DNA from: an uncultured Lachnospiraceae bacterium
Lineage (GTDB): Bacteria > Bacillota > Clostridia > Lachnospirales > Lachnospiraceae
Direction of reading: 5' to 3'
DNA length: 64,000 nt
Assembly: GCA_902779575.1 (NCBI GenBank)
Contig: CACZBW010000004.1
Coordinates: forward strand, 62,001-126,000
Below the pieces are notes generated by a model, which ran no database searches, was not told where the DNA came from, and was given only the letters and a program-made list of their open reading frames with translations. Shown here in pieces: positions 49,690-58,237 of this stretch (position 1 is the stretch's first letter; each line of letters starts with the position of its first letter). The translations under genes and the position numbers were made by a program.

Positions 49690-51585
49690 ATGTTCAGAAA
49701 ACGTTTTTTCATGCATTCCCTGGTTATAAATTCCGCACTGCTTCTTATGCTTTTTTTCAATCCGGCAGGAAAAAGGGAATATTTCGCTCAGGAAACTCTG
49801 CTTCCGGAAGATTTTTTCATGGAAGATCTGACAGAGGAAGAAAGTCCTGATCCCGCTGATCTGCCCGAATCATACGGCATGCAGGAGTCTCCGGCCGGTA
49901 TGCAGAATCCTTCCGGAGAGAGGCTGTCTGAAAGCAGCCGGTCAGGCAATGAAAGAGGAATAGACCTGGCTCTGGTGATAGACCAGTCCGGTTCCATGAA
50001 GAAGTCCGACCCGGACTATCTGTGCCTGGAGGCTGCCGGGCGGTGCATCGATGGAATTCGATCGGTTCCGGGATCCAGAGTCTGCCTGATTCCATTTTCG
50101 GACACCCTTGGAGAACTGACTCCCCTTACAGAACTGGACTCCGCCGGAGGAAGAAGAAAAATTACAGAATCGCTGGATCATTTTACTTATACGGAGGGGG
50201 ATACGGATATCGGGCAGGCGATGATCCGTGCAGTGGAGATGCTGTCTGATATGGAGATTCCGACAGCCGGGGCGGGTGAAGAAGGCAGCGGCGGTACAAC
50301 AAATCCACAGGATGGATCCCGGCCTGACAGAGAAAAGCGGGATAATCAGGCCCGGACTGCAGAAGATCCCCGGGATCCGTCCGCAATGAAGAAGGGAAAC
50401 CGCAAATGGATTGTCCTTCTCACAGATGGGGAGATTGATCTCCCGCGCGCAGAGAATGAGGAGGAAGCCGAGAAAAAATCCCTGACAGACGCCCTGGTTG
50501 CCGTGGAGACTGCCCGGAGAGACGGTTTTCTGATTGATACTGTCGCGCTCAGAGTCACAGGAAGAATAGATGAAAACCTGATGACATATATGGCGGATAT
50601 GACCGGCGGAAGCTGCCACCTGGTGGAAAACGCATCGATGCTTCCCGATCTGTTCGAACAGCTTCCGGAGGAAGCCATAGAGAAAATGCCGGAGACAGAA
50701 GAGGAGACAGAGAGGGAAACAGAAACAGAGACGGAGACTGAAACGGAACCCCCTCTGCTCATGACCGGAACGATTGACGAGACGGTTGTTCTGGACGGGC
50801 TGCTCCCCCGGCTGTGCAGAGGAGAGCTGAATCTGGACGGCTTTTTCAGCTCGGTCGATTCCGGGGAGATCTCATATACGGCTTATACGGCAGACGAAGG
50901 AATTGCCGAATGCTCCCTCAGAGGGTCTGAACTGCAGATTTCAGGCCTCTCGAACGGTCTGACAAAAATCTGTATGCGCGCCTCTCTGGAAAACGGGTTT
51001 TCTCTGGAAAGCAGTTTTATGATCCGGATCAATGCCCTGATCCCATCCGCCTGGTATCTGTGCGCGGTTCCGCTTCTGCTGCTTCCTGCGGCAGCGGGAC
51101 TGGTCTTTTTCCGGAAATTCAGGAACGATCCCGGCAGCATAAAACATGACGGGAGATGGGGCAGCAGAGGCGCAGGAGGCGGCAGAAATCAGCTCAGCGG
51201 GACCATTCAGTGGTATGTAAAAGGAGAGGGAGAAAGAATCTACGGACTGCCGTCCAGGCAGATCATTGATCTTGCCGGATACGACCGTAAGATCCGCCTT
51301 TCTGATTTTGTCGAGGATGAGCTGCTGGACGGAGCCGACCTGAGCAGAGTCTTTATCAGCGCAGCTGAATACGGAATCAGGATCGAATCCCGGACAAAGA
51401 CCTGCGCTCTTGCTGCTGAAGATACAGGCGTCGTGAAAAGCCTCCTGCTTGAGGAGAGCAGCAGGTTCCGCGTCCTGTGCGAGACTTCCTCCGGGAGGGC
51501 TGCCGTGATGGCGCTGTACTGCACCAGCGAGGACAGGGAGCAGGATGAGGAAGAGGAAGAAGAGAGAACCAGACTCCTTATCTGA
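49690..51585 (+). CDS. Exported von Willebrand factor A domain membrane protein
   Basis: A 631-residue protein. An amino-terminal hydrophobic signal (about 8-25) is followed by an acidic linker and a VWA domain (about 93-315) with an intact MIDAS start DQSGSM (about 98-103), a later Thr in TYTEGDTDIG and WIVLLTDGEID. An Asp/Gly/Thr-rich insertion (about 195-235) lies inside the domain. A Thr/Glu run (EETERETETETETETE) leads to a beta-rich region (about 355-450) and a single membrane helix (about 455-475, WYLCAVPLLLLPAAAGLVFF), then a cytoplasmic domain (about 480-631) ending in an acidic tail. Likely a surface adhesin or metal-dependent binding protein with an inside domain; partner unknown. 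Confidence 0.88.
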   Translation: MFRKRFFMHSLVINSALLLMLFFNPAGKREYFAQETLLPEDFFMEDLTEEESPDPADLPESYGMQESPAGMQNPSGERLSESSRSGNERGIDLALVIDQSGSMKKSDPDYLCLEAAGRCIDGIRSVPGSRVCLIPFSDTLGELTPLTELDSAGGRRKITESLDHFTYTEGDTDIGQAMIRAVEMLSDMEIPTAGAGEEGSGGTTNPQDGSRPDREKRDNQARTAEDPRDPSAMKKGNRKWIVLLTDGEIDLPRAENEEEAEKKSLTDALVAVETARRDGFLIDTVALRVTGRIDENLMTYMADMTGGSCHLVENASMLPDLFEQLPEEAIEKMPETEEETERETETETETETEPPLLMTGTIDETVVLDGLLPRLCRGELNLDGFFSSVDSGEISYTAYTADEGIAECSLRGSELQISGLSNGLTKICMRASLENGFSLESSFMIRINALIPSAWYLCAVPLLLLPAAAGLVFFRKFRNDPGSIKHDGRWGSRGAGGGRNQLSGTIQWYVKGEGERIYGLPSRQIIDLAGYDRKIRLSDFVEDELLDGADLSRVFISAAEYGIRIESRTKTCALAAEDTGVVKSLLLEESSRFRVLCETSSGRAAVMALYCTSEDREQDEEEEEERTRLLI

Positions 51586-51676
51586 AAAATGGAAGCCCGG
51601 AAATGAAAACAAACGCCGTGAACAGGGCCGGAAAAATGCGGACATGAAAAACAGGAATGCGGATTCTTCCTGCATC

Positions 51677-51685
51677 TGATATAAT
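51677..51685 (+). promoter_or_regulatory. Extended -10 for the sce7726-like gene
   Basis: TGATATAAT about 80 bases before the start; the -35 is poor. Confidence 0.55.
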
Positions 51686-51766
51686 CAGGGAGATTTATGG
51701 GACAGCACGAAGAATATGAGCCGGAAAGCCGGATACCTGTGCACTGAGCCGGCGGAGGGAGTGAGT

Positions 51767-52333
51767 ATGTCACTGCATGACGCGGATATCAGAGAGCCTC
51801 TGTTTGAATTTCTGGAGGAAAAGTACGGAAAAGTCCGGATCATTGAAGAAAAGCAGATGGGCAGATCCCGGGCGGATGTGGTGATGGTTCTTCCGGAAGC
51901 GGTCGCGGGAATAGAAATCAAGAGCGACGCGGATTCCTATGTAAGGCTTGGCAGGCAGGTGAAGGATTATGACCGCTATTTTGATTACAACTGGCTGGTT
52001 GTAGGTTCCACGCATGCCATAAGCAGCAGGGAGCATGTGCCGGAATGGTGGGGAATTATTTCTGCAGAACAGATGGATCCGGAAAAGCCTGTTCTTGATT
52101 TTTACACGATCCGGGAGGCAAAGAGGAACCCGGGAGCGGATGTGAAGAAGAAACTGAAGTTTCTCTGGCGGGAGGAACTCTCCCACATTCAGAAGCTGAA
52201 CGGGATGTATAAATACAGTTCAAAGAGCAAGGATTTTGTCATCCGGAAAATGGCTGAGACCGTGCCGGAGGAGATTCTGCACAGGCAGATCAGTGAGGAA
52301 CTCTTTGAAAGAGACTATAATGTTTATTCATGA
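51767..52333 (+). CDS. sce7726-like PD-(D/E)XK nuclease-fold protein
   Basis: A 188-residue soluble protein. HDADIREPLFEFLEEKYG opens like sce7726/MmcB-type proteins; RADVVMV supplies the Asp and GIEIKSDADS the E-x-K of a PD-(D/E)XK core, followed by RLGRQVKDYDRYFDYNWLVVG, a conserved helix-strand. The carboxy part (about 120-188) is basic/helical. These proteins are often encoded in mobile or defence-related contexts, but here no partner gene is beside it, so a DNA-related role is inferred from the fold only. ATG 51767 is 5 bases after GGAGGGAG; the frame opens earlier at 51716 without homology. Confidence 0.75.
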   Translation: MSLHDADIREPLFEFLEEKYGKVRIIEEKQMGRSRADVVMVLPEAVAGIEIKSDADSYVRLGRQVKDYDRYFDYNWLVVGSTHAISSREHVPEWWGIISAEQMDPEKPVLDFYTIREAKRNPGADVKKKLKFLWREELSHIQKLNGMYKYSSKSKDFVIRKMAETVPEEILHRQISEELFERDYNVYS

Positions 52334-52371
52334 TCCGGCTGCCGGAACCTGTTCTCATCGGATTTGGAAAC

Positions 52372-52380
52372 TGGTATAAT
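52372..52380 (+). promoter_or_regulatory. Extended -10 for the cupin gene
   Basis: TGGTATAAT; the -35 (TTCTCA at 52352-52357) is weak. A 157-base leader without a visible gene follows. Confidence 0.55.
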
Positions 52381-52537
52381 ACTGGCAAAAGCACAGATCC
52401 CGCATTTCAGGCACCGCGGACAGCCGGCTGCCTTTTCCGGAAGCGGAATCCGGCGTGATCCGCAGACGAAAGCTTCATTTCACCGATTCCCGTAACGTCA
52501 GCTGCGGGAGGAGCGCTTCAAGGGAGGAAACCGTACT

Positions 52538-52879
52538 ATGGTGAGGAGAGAGACAACACATTACAGGGAACATATGAGGGATGGAAGAGGAACTGTCACG
52601 ATCCACGACGTGCTGCAGAAGGAGGAGCTGAACGGGCACGGAAGACTGTATGCGCGGATCGTACTCCCGCCGGGCGCGAGCATCGGCTGGCATGAACACC
52701 TTCATGAGACAGAACCCTATTATATCCTGAAGGGAGAAGGGGATTTTATTGACAATGACCACAGCGTCCACCATGTAACGGCGGGGGATGTCTGTATCAT
52801 TGAGTGCGGACAGAGCCACAGCATCGAGAACAACAGTGACAGCGACCTGGAATTCATGGCGCTGGTCTATAATGAGTGA
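52538..52879 (+). CDS. Small cupin-domain protein
   Basis: A 113-residue single cupin. GWHEHLHETEPYYILKGEGDF is cupin motif 1 (His, His, Glu metal ligands) and GDVCIIECGQSHSIEN motif 2 with the third His. Such small cupins are metal-binding isomerases, epimerases or sensors; the substrate cannot be told. GGGAGGAAA is 10 bases before the ATG. The TSCPD gene follows 19 bases later, and the glycan operon after that, so a sugar-related role is possible. Confidence 0.9.
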   Translation: MVRRETTHYREHMRDGRGTVTIHDVLQKEELNGHGRLYARIVLPPGASIGWHEHLHETEPYYILKGEGDFIDNDHSVHHVTAGDVCIIECGQSHSIENNSDSDLEFMALVYNE

Positions 52880-52898
52880 TTAAGGAGCCGGTACAGAC

Positions 52899-53165
52899 AT
52901 GATTGAAAAGTATTTCAGGACAAAAGGCACATGTTCCAGAGGGATCCGCATCGGGATCGATGAACAGGGGATTCTGCGCAAGATTGAATTTGAAGGCGGC
53001 TGCCCGGGCAATACGATCGGCGTAAGCAAACTGGCGCTCGGCAGGCCGGCGGAGGAAGTAGCGGACCTTCTGAAGGGGACAAGGTGCGGTATGAAATCCA
53101 CGTCCTGCCCTGACCAGCTGGCTGCCGGGATCCGGGAAGCACTGGAAGAACTGAAAGGCGCCTGA
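52899..53165 (+). CDS. TSCPD-domain protein (TIGR03905 type)
   Basis: Eighty-eight residues. GTCSRGIRIGIDEQGILRKIEFEGGCPGNTIG and the diagnostic STSCPDQLAAGI mark the short stand-alone TSCPD family, related to the carboxy-terminal domain of vitamin-B12-dependent ribonucleotide reductases. Three conserved Cys (about residues 11, 35, 63 and 69) may bind metal. The function is unknown; the family is common in clostridia. AAGGAG lies upstream. Confidence 0.92.
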   Translation: MIEKYFRTKGTCSRGIRIGIDEQGILRKIEFEGGCPGNTIGVSKLALGRPAEEVADLLKGTRCGMKSTSCPDQLAAGIREALEELKGA

Positions 53166-53214
53166 CAGATACCGCAGAAGGACCGGAGGAACAGACCAGG
53201 GAGTACCCTCAGCT

Positions 53215-54363
53215 ATGAAAAACTTTGTTTCAGACAATACTGAAATCGGAAAATGGGCGGCGGAAACGCAGCAGAAGCTGATCCGGAAGCTGCTGCCCAC
53301 GGCGAGAAGAAACAGGGATAAGGTCCCCTTCAGGAGCTGTGACGGCGTTTTTGACGATTATTCGGCGCCGGATAAGATCGGCTGGTGGACCAATGGTTTC
53401 TGGGGCGGCATGATGTGGCAGATGTTTCACCTGACCGGGGAGACGATCTTCAGAGAAGCCGCGCTGATCAATGAAGAAAAAGTAAGAGCCGTTCTCATGG
53501 ACTATGAGAATATGGATCACGACAGCGGCTTTCGCTTTCTGCTGAACGCGGTGGCGCATTATCGCCATGACCATGATGACAGGGCGAAAGATACAGGTCT
53601 GCTCGCGGCTTCCAATCTTGCCGGGCGATATAACCCTGCCGGCCGCTTTATACGGGCCTGGAATGATTCCGGCGGGGAGGACCGCAGGGGATACGCGATC
53701 ATTGACTGCATGATGAATCTGCCCCTTCTCTACTGGGCTTCAGAAGTTACTTCTGATCCGAGATTCCGGATGATTGCCCGTGAACATGCCCTCACCGCTG
53801 CTGAATATTTTGTCCGGGAAGACGGGTCGGTGTGTCATATCGTTGATTTCGACTGTGAGACCGGAGCCTTCCGGCGCTCCCTGGCCGGTCAGGGATATGC
53901 GGCCGGTTCTTCCTGGAGCAGGGGACAGGCCTGGGCCGTCTATGGCTTTGCCCTCAGTTACCGCCACACGGGAGATATCCGTTTTCTGGACACGGCCAGG
54001 AAAGTCGCAGACTACTGCATTGCCAGTATTCCGGATTCCGGCCTTGTACCGGTTGATTACCGGCAGCCGGAGACGGTCCTGCTGGAGGATTCTTCTGCCG
54101 CGGCGATTACCGCCTGCGGACTGATCGAGCTGGCGGGATATCTGGAAGGAGCGGAGGCGGATCATTACCGCGGCTCCGCAGTTTTTCTTCTCAGGACCCT
54201 GGACGAAAAGCGATGCTGCTGGGATCCGGAAACGGATTTTCTGCTGGAGAAATGTACGTCCGCCTATCACGACGGAGAGCATGAGTTTTCACTCATTTAC
54301 GGAGACTATTATTTCCTGGAAGGAATATTGAAGCTAACCGGTTCGGAATTCTTTCTCTGGTAG
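53215..54363 (+). CDS. Glycoside hydrolase family 88, unsaturated glucuronyl hydrolase
   Basis: A 382-residue (alpha/alpha)6-barrel enzyme. Asp103 in ENMDHDSGF and Asp164 in AIIDCMMNLPLLYWA are 61 residues apart, exactly the spacing of the catalytic Asp88 and Asp149 of Bacillus UGL; GSSWSRGQAWAVYGF is another landmark. It hydrates and removes the unsaturated uronate left on oligosaccharides by polysaccharide lyases, from glycosaminoglycans or gellan-type polymers. No signal peptide, so it acts on imported oligosaccharides. It is the first of four sugar genes (to 58975). Confidence 0.94.
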   Translation: MKNFVSDNTEIGKWAAETQQKLIRKLLPTARRNRDKVPFRSCDGVFDDYSAPDKIGWWTNGFWGGMMWQMFHLTGETIFREAALINEEKVRAVLMDYENMDHDSGFRFLLNAVAHYRHDHDDRAKDTGLLAASNLAGRYNPAGRFIRAWNDSGGEDRRGYAIIDCMMNLPLLYWASEVTSDPRFRMIAREHALTAAEYFVREDGSVCHIVDFDCETGAFRRSLAGQGYAAGSSWSRGQAWAVYGFALSYRHTGDIRFLDTARKVADYCIASIPDSGLVPVDYRQPETVLLEDSSAAAITACGLIELAGYLEGAEADHYRGSAVFLLRTLDEKRCCWDPETDFLLEKCTSAYHDGEHEFSLIYGDYYFLEGILKLTGSEFFLW

Positions 54364-54476
54364 GACAACTGTTCTGCTGTGAACTGCAGAATGAGCGCAG
54401 CTGTGGATGTTTTCATACCGGAATGTGCCAGGGATCAATCATGCCCTGCCTTTCCCTGCAGAATGATGGAGGAAAA

Positions 54477-56936
54477 ATGAAAAAACTGCTTCTGAATGGT
54501 TCATGGACACTGGAGATTCCCGGCCTGTCTGAGCCGCCTGTTCCGGCACAGGTTCCCGGATCCGTGTACAATGATCTGCTGTGCGCGGGAAAAATGCCGG
54601 ATCCATTTTACCGGGATAATGAGATGCAGGCGCTTGCCCTGATGGAAAATGATTTTTATTATACCCGGACTTTCTCTGTTCCGGAGGATCTGTTTGACTG
54701 CAGTGAGCTTCTGCTGCGCTGCGAAGGGCTTGATACCGTAGCTGAGATCCGGATCAACGGCGCGGAGGTCGGCAGAGCTGACAATATGCACCGCAGCTGG
54801 GAATATGATGTGCGGGAGTTTCTGAAAGCGGGAGAGAATGAGATTACGGTTATTCTGTATTCTCCGACCCGCTATATCCGCGAGGCATACGCGAAATCCC
54901 GCGCGGACGGCAGTTCGGATGCCATGACGGGCTTCCCGCTGCTCAGAAAAGCCCACTGCATGTTCGGCTGGGACTGGGGTCCAAGGCTTCCCGACGCCGG
55001 GATCTGGCGCGATATCATGATCATCGGCGTGGAGAAAGCCAGAATCCGAGATGTCTTTGTCCGACAGAATCATGAGAACGGAAAGGTGAGCTGTCGCTTT
55101 GACACAAAACTCCTTCCTGCAGGAAATGAGATCTGCGCGGCCGCTTCCGGCAGCGGTCTCAGAGTAGAAGCTGTCCTTACAGCTCCCGATGGAAAGGTCA
55201 TGAAAGCGGAGGGAGAATCCTGCCTGATCGAGCTGGAAGATCCGCAGCTCTGGTGGCCGGCAGGCTTCGGCGATCAGCCGCTTTATTCTGCCTGCGTCCG
55301 CCTGATGGACGGGGAGAAAGAGCTTGACCGCTGGGAAAAGAGGATCGGCCTCCGGACGATGACGGTCCGCAGGGAGAAGGATCAGTGGGGCGAGAGCTTC
55401 TGCCACTGCGTCAACGGCGTGGATATCTTCGCCATGGGTTCCGACTATATTCCGGAGGACAATCTTCTGCCGAGAGTAAACCCGGAGCGGACCAGGCGCC
55501 TTCTGGAGGATGCCCGGGCGGCCAATATGAATACCATCCGCGTCTGGGGCGGCGGTTACTATCCGGACGATTATTTCTATGATATCTGCGATGAGCTGGG
55601 CCTGATGGTCTGGCAGGATTTCATGTTCGCCTGCGCGGTATATAACCTGACAGATGAATTTGACGCCAATATCCGGGCAGAACTGACGGATAATGTGCGG
55701 CGGATCCGCTCTCATCCGTCCCTGGCACTCTGGTGCGGCAACAACGAGATGGAAGAATTCGTCGCCTTCAACAATGAGTGGGTCAGCTCAAAGCGTCAGG
55801 TAGCGGATTACATCAAGATGTATGAGTACGTAATGCCGCAGGTGCTTAAGGTGGAGGATCCGGTGACCTTCTACTGGCCTTCCAGCCCGTCGAGCGGAGG
55901 AAGCCTGGACGAACCGCAGGATCCCACCCGCGGCGACGTGCATTACTGGGATGTCTGGCACGGCCTGAAACCCTTTACGGACTACAGGAACTATCAGTTC
56001 CGCTATGTGTCGGAATTCGGCTTCCAGTCCTTCCCCTGCATGGAGACGATTAAATCTTTCACCCTCCCGGAAGACCGGAATGTTTTTTCCTATGTGATGG
56101 AGAAGCATCAGAGAAATGCTTCCGCCAACGGACGGATCGCCGCCTATCTCTCGCAGACTTACCTGTATCCCTCCACGCTGGACGGCTTTGTCTATGCCTC
56201 CCAGCTCCTGCAGGCCCAGGCCATGCAGTACGGAGTCGAGCACTGGAGGAGAAACCGCGGCTGCTGCATGGGAACCGTGATCTGGCAGCTGAATGACTGC
56301 TGGCCGGTCGTCAGCTGGGCGAGCATCGATTATTTCGGCCGCTGGAAGGCGCTGCATTATTATGCAAAACGTTTCTTCGCGCCGGTTCTGATTTCCTGCC
56401 ATGAAGAGGGAGTCCTGTCGCAGAACACCAACGTAAACGCTGAACCCTTCAAACTGAAAAAGTCTGCCCGCCTGAATGTCAGCAATGAAAGCAGGCAGGA
56501 TTTTGACGGAACCGCTTACTGGGCGCTCAGAAGACCGGATGCATCCGTGATCTGCGAGGGCAGCTTCCCCGTACACGCCCCGGCTTTGTCGGCCGTATGG
56601 ATGGAGGAGCAGGATTTTAGCGGAGAAGATACTTTCGGCTGCTACTATTCCTATGAACTTCGGGATAAAGCGGGAAGCTGCGCGGGCAGCGGCAGCGTCC
56701 TGTTCTGCCCGCCGAAACATTTCCGTTTCCGGGATCCGGAGCTGAAGGCCAGGATCGAGGGAGACGAGATCGTCGTGAGCGCTTCGGCTTATGCCAGAAG
56801 CGTGGAAGTCCTCTGCGGGGCGGATACCGTCCTGGAGGACAACTATTTCGATATGAACGCGGGCGAACGCAGAGTACGGATCGTGCGCGGAAATCCGGAG
56901 ACAGTCAGCGTCAGGAGCGTATATGACCTGAGATAA
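54477..56936 (+). CDS. GH2 beta-mannosidase type
   Basis: An 819-residue cytoplasmic GH2 enzyme. The sugar-binding domain has VPGSVYNDLL, the start of the mannosidase subgroup; RKAHCMFGWDWGPRLPDAGIW is the hallmark of beta-mannosidases; the barrel has the acid/base Glu424 in LWCGNNEME and the nucleophile Glu513 in RYVSEFGFQS. It should cut terminal beta-mannosides, as from mannan or N-glycan core; the exact bond is inferred. ATG 54477 follows TGGAGG by 4 bases; the frame opens earlier without homology. The dehydrogenase gene follows 118 bases later. Confidence 0.94.
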   Translation: MKKLLLNGSWTLEIPGLSEPPVPAQVPGSVYNDLLCAGKMPDPFYRDNEMQALALMENDFYYTRTFSVPEDLFDCSELLLRCEGLDTVAEIRINGAEVGRADNMHRSWEYDVREFLKAGENEITVILYSPTRYIREAYAKSRADGSSDAMTGFPLLRKAHCMFGWDWGPRLPDAGIWRDIMIIGVEKARIRDVFVRQNHENGKVSCRFDTKLLPAGNEICAAASGSGLRVEAVLTAPDGKVMKAEGESCLIELEDPQLWWPAGFGDQPLYSACVRLMDGEKELDRWEKRIGLRTMTVRREKDQWGESFCHCVNGVDIFAMGSDYIPEDNLLPRVNPERTRRLLEDARAANMNTIRVWGGGYYPDDYFYDICDELGLMVWQDFMFACAVYNLTDEFDANIRAELTDNVRRIRSHPSLALWCGNNEMEEFVAFNNEWVSSKRQVADYIKMYEYVMPQVLKVEDPVTFYWPSSPSSGGSLDEPQDPTRGDVHYWDVWHGLKPFTDYRNYQFRYVSEFGFQSFPCMETIKSFTLPEDRNVFSYVMEKHQRNASANGRIAAYLSQTYLYPSTLDGFVYASQLLQAQAMQYGVEHWRRNRGCCMGTVIWQLNDCWPVVSWASIDYFGRWKALHYYAKRFFAPVLISCHEEGVLSQNTNVNAEPFKLKKSARLNVSNESRQDFDGTAYWALRRPDASVICEGSFPVHAPALSAVWMEEQDFSGEDTFGCYYSYELRDKAGSCAGSGSVLFCPPKHFRFRDPELKARIEGDEIVVSASAYARSVEVLCGADTVLEDNYFDMNAGERRVRIVRGNPETVSVRSVYDLR

Positions 56937-57054
56937 GGAGATTCGGAATTATATTGTGGAGATTCCCGGGTCTTCCATAAAGGCGCGGAAGCATCCGTAT
57001 CCCGCTGCAGACTGCTGCGGCGGGATGCGGAAAACAATACTGAGGAAGAAGACA

Positions 57055-58062
57055 ATGAACAATAAGAAAATCGTATTTGAGGCACCATGGAAAGTTTCAT
57101 ATCATTCTGAGGAAATACAGCTTTGTCCGGGGAAAGGCGAGATGCTGGTTGAAACCCTGTACTCCCTGATCAGCACCGGTACGGAACTTGCCTGCCTGTC
57201 GGGAGGCGAGAGCTGGTTTCAGATGCCCGCTGTCCCGGGTTACTGCTGCGTATCAAAAGTGCTTGAAGCAGGGGAGGACGCGCCTTATAAAGAAGGGGAC
57301 CTGATCTTCCATTACGGCATGCACAGCCGTTATCAGCTGACCAGCCCGGATTCCTACAATCTCGTGGTGAAGGTGCCCGAAGGCCTGGACCTCAGGTCCA
57401 TACCGATGGTCCGTATGGCCACGATCGCATTCACCTCGATCCGGGTATCGGAGATCGAGCTGGGCGACGTTGTGCTGGTTTCCGGACTTGGCCTGGTCGG
57501 AAATATGGCTGCGCAGCTGGCGCATCTTTCCGGAGCGGTCGTGATCGGCGTGGATCCGGCTCCTTCCCGCAGGGAACTGGCTGAAAAAGTCGGGATCGAC
57601 TGTGCGGTGAGTCCTGAGGAAGCGGAGGCTGCCGTCCAGAAGCTGACAGAAGGAAGGGGCTGCAATACGGTCATCGAAGCTACCGGTATTCCGGCCTGCG
57701 CGAAGACCTGCCTGTCCTATGTGGGATATCATGGGGAAATGATTCTGCTGGGGACGCCGAGAGGAGATTATGAGACAAATCTCGCGGAAGTCCTCCGCTG
57801 CACCCATCTGGACGAGCTCGGCTGCGTAACCCTCAAAGGCGCGCATGAATGGCGGATTCCGACGATGAGAGAGCGCTATGTAAAACATTCGATCGAGCGC
57901 AATACCATGGTCTGCTTTGACCAGATCAGGAGGGGAAAGCTGCATCTGAAAGAACTGGTATCCCATGTCCTGACGCCGGAAGAAGCTGCGGACGTTTATC
58001 TGAAACTGAATGAGGACAGAAACGCCTATCTGGGCATTATCATAGACTGGTCGAAAGCCTGA
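57055..58062 (+). CDS. MDR-superfamily (alcohol/sugar) dehydrogenase without zinc ligands
   Basis: A 335-residue medium-chain dehydrogenase. Its GroES-like amino domain (GEMLVETLYSLISTGTELACLSG, PAVPGYCCVSKVLEAG) lacks the usual catalytic zinc motif: the GHE is PGYCC. The Rossmann domain has VLVSGLGLVGNMAAQLA (GLGLVG about 144-149) and VIGVDPAPSRRELAEKVG, and VIEATGIPACA. It should oxidise or reduce a sugar or alcohol with NAD(P), perhaps a sugar at a ring carbon given its neighbours. ATG 57055 is about 6 bases after GAGGAAG; the open frame from 56956 is not homologous. Confidence 0.85.
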   Translation: MNNKKIVFEAPWKVSYHSEEIQLCPGKGEMLVETLYSLISTGTELACLSGGESWFQMPAVPGYCCVSKVLEAGEDAPYKEGDLIFHYGMHSRYQLTSPDSYNLVVKVPEGLDLRSIPMVRMATIAFTSIRVSEIELGDVVLVSGLGLVGNMAAQLAHLSGAVVIGVDPAPSRRELAEKVGIDCAVSPEEAEAAVQKLTEGRGCNTVIEATGIPACAKTCLSYVGYHGEMILLGTPRGDYETNLAEVLRCTHLDELGCVTLKGAHEWRIPTMRERYVKHSIERNTMVCFDQIRRGKLHLKELVSHVLTPEEAADVYLKLNEDRNAYLGIIIDWSKA

Positions 58063-58148
58063 TATTCCGGCAGCTGAAGCTGTCATTCGCCCTGACGCAA
58101 TTCCGCCGGGGGGGATTTGCTTCCACAATCAGTTTAAGCAGGTGTTCG

Positions 58149-58174
58149 TCCCCCGGTGCTGACGGACCGGGGAA
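58149..58174 (+). other. Leader hairpin before the isomerase gene
   Basis: CCCCGGT (58151-58157) pairs with ACCGGGG (58166-58172). No T run, so not a terminator. Confidence 0.45.
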
Positions 58175-58237
58175 CAGAAGCGCCGGATCAATGAAAGAAG
58201 TTAAACAGTGCCCGGATTCGGGGAGGAGGAACAGAGC

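Noticed and set aside
49374-49850. A plus-strand frame across the T-rich leader and the start of the VWA gene
   Set aside because: Phe-rich translation of a pyrimidine tract; it overlaps the VWA gene, which has a strong ribosome site and signal peptide.
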